Part shown: positions 57,008-64,000 of the stretch, one piece after another | Numbering within the stretch: position 1 is the stretch's first letter | How the letters are laid out: each line of letters starts with the position of its first letter | Assembly: GCA_951804985.1 (NCBI GenBank) | Contig: OX638135.1 | Coordinates: forward strand, 7,034,659 to 7,098,658 | Length of the DNA: 64,000 nucleotides | Direction: 5' to 3' | DNA from: Dryomyza anilis | Lineage: Eukaryota; Arthropoda; Insecta; Diptera; Dryomyzidae | Notes under the pieces: model-generated | Told to the model about the DNA's origin: nothing | Databases searched by the model: none | Seen by the model: only the letters and a program-made list of their open reading frames with translations | Translations under genes and position numbers: made by a program

Positions 57008-58085
57008 ATATTATCTGGTTTGCCTTGTAGGACAATTTAGGGATATATTTTGAAGTAAATAACTTGATTCTATGTCACCATTAATTAATTTAAATACAAA
57101 TATGACACCAAGCATTGTTCGTCTGCTTTTAAGAGTTGGAAGATTAAGTAATTTTAGTCGATTTTCATAAGGTGGTAGGTGTATATCCGGATTCCAATTG
57201 AGGTTTCGAAGTGAAAATAATAAAAATTGTTTTTTAATTGATTCAATAGTGTCATTATGTATATTATAGTGTGGGTTCCAAACAATGGATGCATATTCCA
57301 AAATATGACGTACAAGTGAGGTATAAAGCAATTTCGTCGTATATGGATCGTCAAACTCTTTAGACCAGCGTTTTATAAATCCTAAAACACCTTTAGCTTT
57401 ATTTTTCATTTTATTAATGTGTAGATGAAAACGAAGCTTAGGGTCCATTGATACTCCTAAGTCGTCAAAGGTTGAAACTGTATCTAAATTAATTCCAGAA
57501 ATGCTATAACTTATATAAATAGGACATCTACGAGAGTAGGTCATTTGCTTACATTTCTTGAGATTAAGGTGGTTATTAGTACACCAATCTTCTAACCTAT
57601 TTAGATCTTCTTGAATGCAAGTTTGCTGTAGTGCATCGTTAATTGAATGGAATAATTTGACATCATCTGCATACATTAAAATTCTACAGTGTTTTATAAC
57701 TGACGGTAGGTAATTTATAAATAAGATAAATAATATTGGGCCAAGATGACTCCCTTGACAAAAACGAAATATACCTTGATGTAGCTTCCTTAAATAACAC
57801 TCTCTGTTTTCTGGATGTCAGATAAGATTTTATACAGTTTAGGAGACATTTTGGAAATTCCAATAGATCTAATTTTATTAAAAGTAATTCGTGATTAACA
57901 CTATCGAAAGCTTTGCTAAAATTTGTGTATACTACATTTGTTTGTAATCCACAATTAAAGCTGGTTGGTACATGTTGATCTACCTTTCAAGAATCCATGC
58001 TGATACGGTGAAACAATTGATAGCAAACTATGTGTGAACTGATCGGTTAAATTTTTTTCAAATAACTATGAAGGGGAACAAACAA
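57008..58085 (-). mobile_element. Jockey/CR1-group LINE, 5' truncated
   Basis: The minus strand holds only the second half of a reverse transcriptase and the C-terminal region. The 5' end lies near 58085, just beside a MITE at 58106. No clear poly(A) was seen at the 3' side (56830-57007). The wording is nearer to the LINE at 33526-37550 than to that at 39190. Confidence 0.8.
57011..58060 (-). pseudogene. LINE reverse transcriptase C-terminal half
   Basis: An open 221-codon frame at 57011-57676 has MYADDVKLFHSIND (catalytic pair intact), TFDDLGVSMDPKLRFHLHI, GVLGFIKRW and LLYTSLVRHILEYASIVW (thumb), and a C-terminal RLKLLNLPTLKSRR. Upstream, in shifted frames, are GSHLGPILFILFINYLP (Tyr for the usual Asp), VVYTNFSKAFDSVNH (Asn replaces the catalytic Asp of motif A) and QHGFLKGRSTC. 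The motif A change and frameshifts make it inactive. Confidence 0.85.
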
Positions 58086-58105
58086 ACCATGAAATATATT
58101 TATTA

Positions 58106-58502
58106 TATCTGTGTCAATATGAATTAACAGCATAACTCGAGATATGTTCAAATTAAGTTATTAATACCATCGTAATCCTGATATTCGAATTCATTTTGTG
58201 TCAATTACTGATCCTGTGTCGATACTGATCCTTCTTATAGTTGCTGAGATACAAGCAAAAAACCTAGAGGCATATCTACTTGTTATTAAATATTTCTTTT
58301 TAGTAAGAAAAAACTTTCGATAAAAATTCTAACAAAAACATTTTGCAGACATTTATTTTATTTAAGTTTTTCATAAATTTACAAATATAATTTTTAAAAT
58401 ATTTTTATTAATAATTTTCAGAATCAGTTGTAAAGTTTAAAAATGCTCTCCTGAAAAGATCAAAAAATAGACTTATTCTTTTATTTCATATTGCCACTGA
58501 TA
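58106..58502. mobile_element. MITE with ATCTGTGGCAATATGAA ends, second copy
   Basis: It is similar over its whole length to 37880-38262 ('ctgatccttcttatagttgc', 'ggcatatctacttgtta', 'aaaatgctctcctgaaaag'). The ends pair as inverted repeats of about 20 bp. Confidence 0.85.
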
Positions 58503-58704
58503 TGTATAAGGTAAGATAAGATTATAATATTTTTCCTGAATATATATGTCCGATCAGACCCGTAGTCAGGGGGAGTTGTAAGTGTTCTTAACCCTCACCC
58601 CCCCCTTCTCACCCTCCCGACGAAATGGTAAAATTTCCAATACACATATTTTAAAAATAGTTAAATATGTTTATAAATTTAACAATACGTAATACAAACA
58701 CTAA

Positions 58705-61464
58705 TAACACTGTTCTACAAGGATTTTAATCTGGAATGAAACCTATCATTTCTGGTTCATTTCGGTCTCCTGATTCTTGCTGCGTACTCAGAATTTTCCC
58801 TGTACGTCGAGATTTTGCACAACATCGAGTCAAATTTGCAAAAAAGGCCGTTTTTGGTACATTATATCGCAAGTTATTGCACGATTTCGACATGTTGCAG
58901 ATGCATACATTATAACAAAATAAAATATGAAACTTGCCCTACGGATAATTGGCAAAAAAATCTTTGTCCAGATATTAGTTTTTGCAAAAAATCAAAAAGA
59001 AATTTGTGCTTCCAAAAAAGTGTGTCGAGAGAGTAATTTATCACAATTCTCTAACCTCTCTTAAAAAACATTTCTTAAAAACATTTTCTCTTAAAAAACA
59101 TTTTTCGGAATATTTTGTAAAATTTGTTTATGAAATATTTAATTAAAATGGAGGGAATTGCTCGCATTGATATACAATTTTATACTGATATAATGTAGTG
59201 GTGCTAGATGCAAAATCGAAATAATTCTTAGCATCTGATGTACGCATTATGTGAAAAATTGCACTGCGTAATCTCCTGGTGTATATTTGATTCGGCAGGC
59301 TTTAATGGGTTAAAAAATCTATTACACATCCGCCGTCAACTAATGCTTCTGAGCGACTGAACTGAAAAAATTAAAAAAAGCGGCACCCTACAGCTACTCT
59401 TTATCAAAGTTAAATTTGTACTATTGTTTGGGGCCGACTGTGGTAGTAATATATATTGAACTTTTTATTTTAATGAATGGTTGATATGAAAATATTTTTC
59501 GTGAAAAATCTCGACGTATAGGGGAAATTCTGAGGAAAATTCAGGAGGCCGAAATCAACCAGAAATAATAGGTTTCATTCCAGATTAGGCCAACAACCCT
59601 CAATTTGTAGAACACACGCAGGGAAAAAAAGGGGTCTCCCAAACATAATTAGCAGCAAACAATGTATATGTTTGGAAAACACTATAAACATAATATATAT
59701 TTGGGATAGTGTAACATAATATGTTTGGATCTAAACATAATATATTTGGTGGGAATATAAATATGTTTCGTCTGTGAATGTTTGTATCATATGTATTGCG
59801 CTATATTCAGCACAGCCTTGACGGGCTGGCCTTGTCGTGGTTGATCTAGATGTTGAGGGCTTTATACAGCAGTACATCTGCACAAGCAAGGGTGCTGAAA
59901 ATAAATAAAATATTGTTAAATTAAATATTGAGCAAGAAATTAAAAAATAAAGCAAATAGTTTAATCTCCAAATATAAAATTATTCGCAAAGCAAATTATG
60001 TTTGACTGATGAGATAGATGTAACTATTATTATACACACAAAAAGCGCGTCATTTTCTAATTTATTATTTTTAAAGTTTTTAATGTTTAATAAAAAAAAA
60101 AGATCAAAGTTTTTAATATAATTAAACATTAATGAACATTAAAAATTATTTATACATATATATATAACAATTAATTACAAAATTAAAAAATTGTGTTTTT
60201 ATATTTCAAACATTTGGCTATAACGGAATAAAATCGACACCTGCGTAGCAGAGTATCAACGGAAAGAAAACGGTGTAGTCCGTCTACTACGTCACAAAAA
60301 TAGTACCATTGAAACTAAGTTATGAAATTTGACGGTACGTTTTCGTTCAATTTTAGTATTCACTTTGTTTTCGTTCCATTTTACTATCCACTTCGACGGA
60401 TACGTTCTCGTTTTCAGATAACTTATGGCTTTTCTGATCCACGGTTATTTCTAACTTTCGTTTTATTCAAATTAATACAGGTGCGTTAGCATTTAGCCGA
60501 TGAATTTGGAAGAACAACTACTCGATCAACAATTCCCATTAACAACGGAAATTCCGTAGATCCGTCGAGATATCATCCAAAACTGTCTCGTTTTTATTAT
60601 TATTATTTTTGTTGTATATTGAACTCCTCGTGGATGATATCGACATCAAAACAAATCAAAAATTTGAAGTAACGTGGTCCACAAAATTAAGTATTCTTAG
60701 ATCTTTGAAACTGCGTTCTATAAATGAAAACAGTTTTTAAATATGCTCCGAAATTGTCAATACTAGCAATTGAAATGTTACGGTTCAAGCAAGCCAACCC
60801 TGCTGTGACAACAGGTCCCAGTTGTATTCCACATAACGGCTCACATTATTATTAATATTATTATCAGCATTGTCATGTAAAAAAAAAACACGTAGAAAAA
60901 AGTACAAATTGTATGAAACTAAAAATTAAAAAATTAACTTCAGAAACATAATGTTCTCACAGTATTTTAACAGAATTGCTAATTCCGTATAAAATCCGTA
61001 TTTTCGTCAAATCCGTATAAAAATCCGTATTTATTTTTAAAACATGAAAAATCCGTAGAAATACGGAGAAATCCGTATATCTGGCAGCAGTGATCTGACA
61101 CAGCAAATAAAGAGAATAAATCAAACCATAAAAACTTGGCTCGTTGTTCTCTCAATTTTATCTATTTCACTCGCATGCAAATATTACATGAGTGAAAAAG
61201 AGACAACGATATATACAGAGTTTATGCAAACATAACGTATTTATATCGAAACATAATATATATTTTTTATGCAAACATAATTATGATATAATGAAGCTGC
61301 AAATAAAATATGTTTATGGCTTAAATAATTATATTCACATATTACATATTATATTTACATATAAACTTTAGAACAAAATTGCAAGCATATTTATTGATTT
61401 TTAAGAACAGATTATATTTGAATTCAAACATATCCAATTATATTTTTCCCTGCGTGCAGTGTAA
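58705..61464. mobile_element. TAACACTGTTCTACAA-ended element with a nested MITE
   Basis: The left end is TAACACTGTTCTACAA. The right end TTGTAGAACA...GTGTAA is split by the MITE at 59615-61456 but joins exactly to the expected end. The terminal repeats extend for about 110 bp ('ggaatgaaacctat', 'tttctggttnatttcgg', 'cgtcgagatttt'). The relative is 10549-11400. Non-coding. Confidence 0.75.
59615..61456. mobile_element. MITE with CACGCAGGGAAAAA ends, CA duplication
   Basis: The left end is CACGCAGGGAAAAAAAGG; the right end, reversed, is CACGCAGGGAAAAATATAAT. CA flanks both sides (59613-59614, 61457-61458). Removing the element and one CA restores the host terminal repeat exactly. 1842 bp. AAACATAAT/ATATGTTT words fill both subterminal parts (59640-59780 and 61225-61445). 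No coding capacity. Confidence 0.82.
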
Positions 61465-61870
61465 TTTTTACAAATTAAAATATATAAAACATGTTTCTCG
61501 ATAAAAAGTGTTTTGTGTTTAGTATGCCAATTATTCAAACGAAACCCTATTTAGTGAGGAAAATCTGAACACCGAAGCTATTCAATTTGTTTTAAACATA
61601 TTTTGACGTTCTAACTTAGTTCGTAGAATATTTGAAAAACAATGAATATTGCATGGGGTTTTTTAATATTTTTTTTAATTAGTGAATTTTTTTAATTTTT
61701 AGTATTCTTTATAATTAATAATAAAAAATAATTTCAAAGTTCTTGCTAAAAACATTCGATTTAAAACAAATATTACTTTGAAATATATCTGATTTCTTCT
61801 TTGGAATCTGTCTAACTACCATTGTACATTTTTTAAAATTTATATTTTTATGGATATGAATATATATAGA
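61465..61870. other. AT-rich non-coding DNA
   Basis: Nothing recognised. Confidence 0.4.
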
Positions 61871-62646
61871 ACGAGTTGGGAAAGTTAGGTCACATGGGTA
61901 AGTTCGGTCACATGGGGCGGATTTTTATAGTCGGTCGGGCCCGATTATGGAATACCCTACACCTTTGGTGGGGATATTAACCCTCAGAATATTATTCATA
62001 TATCAGAAATTTACGTCTTATATCCCCATAAATTAAAAAAAATATATAAAGTATAAAAAACTAAAAAAAAAATTTAAAAAATGTAATTGGGCGGACCACG
62101 CCTATATTTAAAAATTTGAAATGCTAATATTTCATAGATTTGATTTTAATAATTTACGGATCAAATTTCCACTATGAAAACACGGGAAATAATAAAAAAA
62201 AAATGTGGGCGGATCACGCCCATTTTTGGACCACATATTTTTAGGTGAATTCTAACAATACCTTTTAAATTTTATAACTATACCTTGAATACTTTTCGAG
62301 TTATTAGTTCCGAAAGAGTTATATAAAAGTGACTTGTATGGGAGGTGGGCGTGTCCGTTGACCGATTTGGCTCATTTTCAAACTCAGTTCCTACTTTTGG
62401 CTAAAATATATTGAGACGAAATTTCATTGCATTCTGATCAGTATTTCTCAAGTTATTCTGTATTCGGACAGCAAGACAGCAAGACGGACAGACAGACAGA
62501 CAGACGGACATGGCTAAATGGACTCGGGTAGTGATGCTGATCAAGAATATATATACTTTTCCATACCGGACACGCCTCCTAAGGGGCGTTACAATATATG
62601 CACAAAGTTAATATACCCTGTACCTCATAGGTGTAGGGTATAAAAA
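61871..62646. mobile_element. DINE-1 subfamily B, full length
   Basis: It runs from ACGAGTTGGGAAAGTTAGG to 'cctcataggtgtagggtata', with hairpin TAGTCGGTCGGGCCCGATTA, a GTCT/GTCC tract (on this strand GACA/GACG, about 62465-62510), the core and both ends. It serves as the uninterrupted reference for the nested pair at 16672-18174. Confidence 0.93.
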
Positions 62647-63692
62647 TAATATCGGTACTATATTAAAAAATATTCTTATTTTAAAGCATTTAAGAGATAA
62701 TAGCTGTGTTCTCGTGACAGTTAAACTAGATTTATTTCACTAGAACGCCAACGGTTCTATTTCGACCTGCAGCATTTGATCTGGTTCTAATAGTTTGTTG
62801 GTGTTTTGTATAGAAAATAGAGCTTTGGTTTTAGATCACACGCCACGGGAACACAGTTAATGATAAACAAGAACTTGGTTAAATATAATAGATATTGTCT
62901 AAATTGAATATAAAAATAAATAAATTTTTGGTAGTTTTCTATATCGTCGTTGTAGAACGAAATCACCAAATACGTTTTTATAAAAAACTTAAATTTCGAT
63001 TTTCGTTGATATTATAAAAAGTAATTTATGCATTTTTAAAGTTGAAATATCAATTGAAAGATTTACATTTTCTTATCATGTGGTAAAAAAATTGAGATCA
63101 TCGATTAAAAATTAACAGATATATAAAGATTTTTGTAAATGTATATTTGGCATTTTGAAAATGTATTTGGTGGTGATATTTTGAAATTTGCTATTTTACC
63201 CATTTTCGTCGAAAAACAAAATAAATTACATATTGTAAGTTTGTTACACAGGATAATCTTTATCAGATTTCTTCTCAAAAAGTTACGAAAAAAAAGTGTT
63301 GCAGATGCAACATGTCAAATGTAAACGAAATATTTTTTAAAATAATAGAAATCTTTTTTTCAAAAATGTTACAAAAAATGTATTAATTTCCATAATATGA
63401 AAGTTTTGTTATGTATTAATTAATTACATTTTTAATGTAAAAATATGACAGGTCATTCAAAACATATTAATTTGATGTCTTAAGTAAAAATATTAAAAGT
63501 CACACAAATTTAAAAAATCATAACTAATGACTTCTGATATTTTAAAATCTGTTATTGTCATATTATATAAGACAATCACTAAGTATAAAAGAAATATTTT
63601 GATTAACGCTAATGTTTGAAATGGCCTTTAAAAACTGTGTTTAGAAAAAATGTAACTTTTATTTTCATTTCACAGGCTACGCAATATATACC

Positions 63693-63779
<87 letters not shown>

Positions 63780-64000
63780 TTTTGTTGGTTTGAAAAATTT
63801 AATTTTCATAATATAGCAAAAGCTTCGCATTAAATGTCAAAAAATGTTCTATGTTGAAAATATACAATACATTTTATTCTCAATTAGATTTCAAACATTG
63901 CGCGACCAAAATTGTATTATTTCTTTATTATTATGATGAAGCGATCCATTAGGTCATATTTTTTAAATTTTCACAATTTATTTCTATCACGAAAAATAGT
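62647..64000. other. AT-rich non-coding DNA with (TA)n
   Basis: No gene or element ends were recognised. A (TA)n tract of about 36 units lies at 63697-63770, followed by a T-run. Confidence 0.5.
63697..63770. repeat. (TA)n microsatellite
   Basis: This is a pure TA tract preceded by 'cctaaa' and followed by about 13 T. Unlike the tract at 32310 it has no DINE-1 core beside it. Confidence 0.96.

Noticed and set aside
63609..63830. Frames of IYIYIY repeats at the (TA)n tracts (also 32255-32440)
   Set aside because: Translation of a dinucleotide repeat; open on both strands.

Overview
The window looks like AT-rich intergenic or heterochromatin-like DNA of a dipteran fly, most likely a calyptrate (house-fly or blow-fly type). 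The main evidence is about a dozen DINE-1/mini-me elements (Helentron-associated). They carry the family's conserved core (AAGTATATATATTCTTGATC type) next to a (TA)n tract and a (GTCY)n tetranucleotide tract. BEL/Pao, Jockey/CR1-group, RTE-like, hAT and Tc1/mariner remnants support an insect. No complete host gene is visible. The only host-gene candidate is a weak terminal-exon-like ORF at 2345-2551, repeated at 18821-19027.

Layout. (1) 1-9223 and 16074-23510 are two near-identical copies of one segment lying about 16 kb apart. Each copy holds, in order: a hAT-MITE tail, an A-rich dispersed repeat (called G here), nested DINE-1 elements, the exon candidate, another DINE-1, a small MITE, a second G, a DINE-1, a TGATGAG-rich repeat, a TIR element carrying a 9-bp satellite, and the 3' end of an RTE-like LINE. 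The copies differ mainly in repeat length, one recombination deletion and one templated inversion. (2) 9224-16073 is a Russian-doll region: a DINE-1 split by two hAT elements, which themselves hold further TIR elements. (3) 23.0-25.2 kb is the longer RTE-like LINE, without its YADD block. (4) 27-33.4 kb has a Tc1-like DNA-binding ORF, two DINE-1 copies, a hobo-like hAT fragment and a tRNA-derived SINE split by a DINE-1. (5) 33.5-37.6 kb is a nearly 4-kb Jockey/CR1-group LINE on the minus strand.

(6) 37.85-51.06 kb contains the collinear pieces of one BEL/Pao retrotransposon on the minus strand: 5' LTR, gag, protease, a deletion of RT and most of RNase H, integrase pieces and the 3' LTR. It is broken by a LINE, a SINE, a MITE and about 7 kb of other repeats. 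(7) 52.1-56.8 kb is a G repeat holding a fold-back Tc3-like element flanked by TA. That element was itself hit by an unclassified repeat, which holds a hAT MITE, and by a DINE-1. (8) 57-64 kb holds a third LINE fragment, a TIR element with another MITE inside its terminal repeat, a full-length DINE-1, and AT-rich sequence with a (TA)n tract.

The coding remnants are transposable-element genes broken by stops, frameshifts or deletions; they do not form a pathway. Most of the informative biology is in the insertion order and in repeat expansion. Boundaries were read by eye; identity levels are visual estimates.
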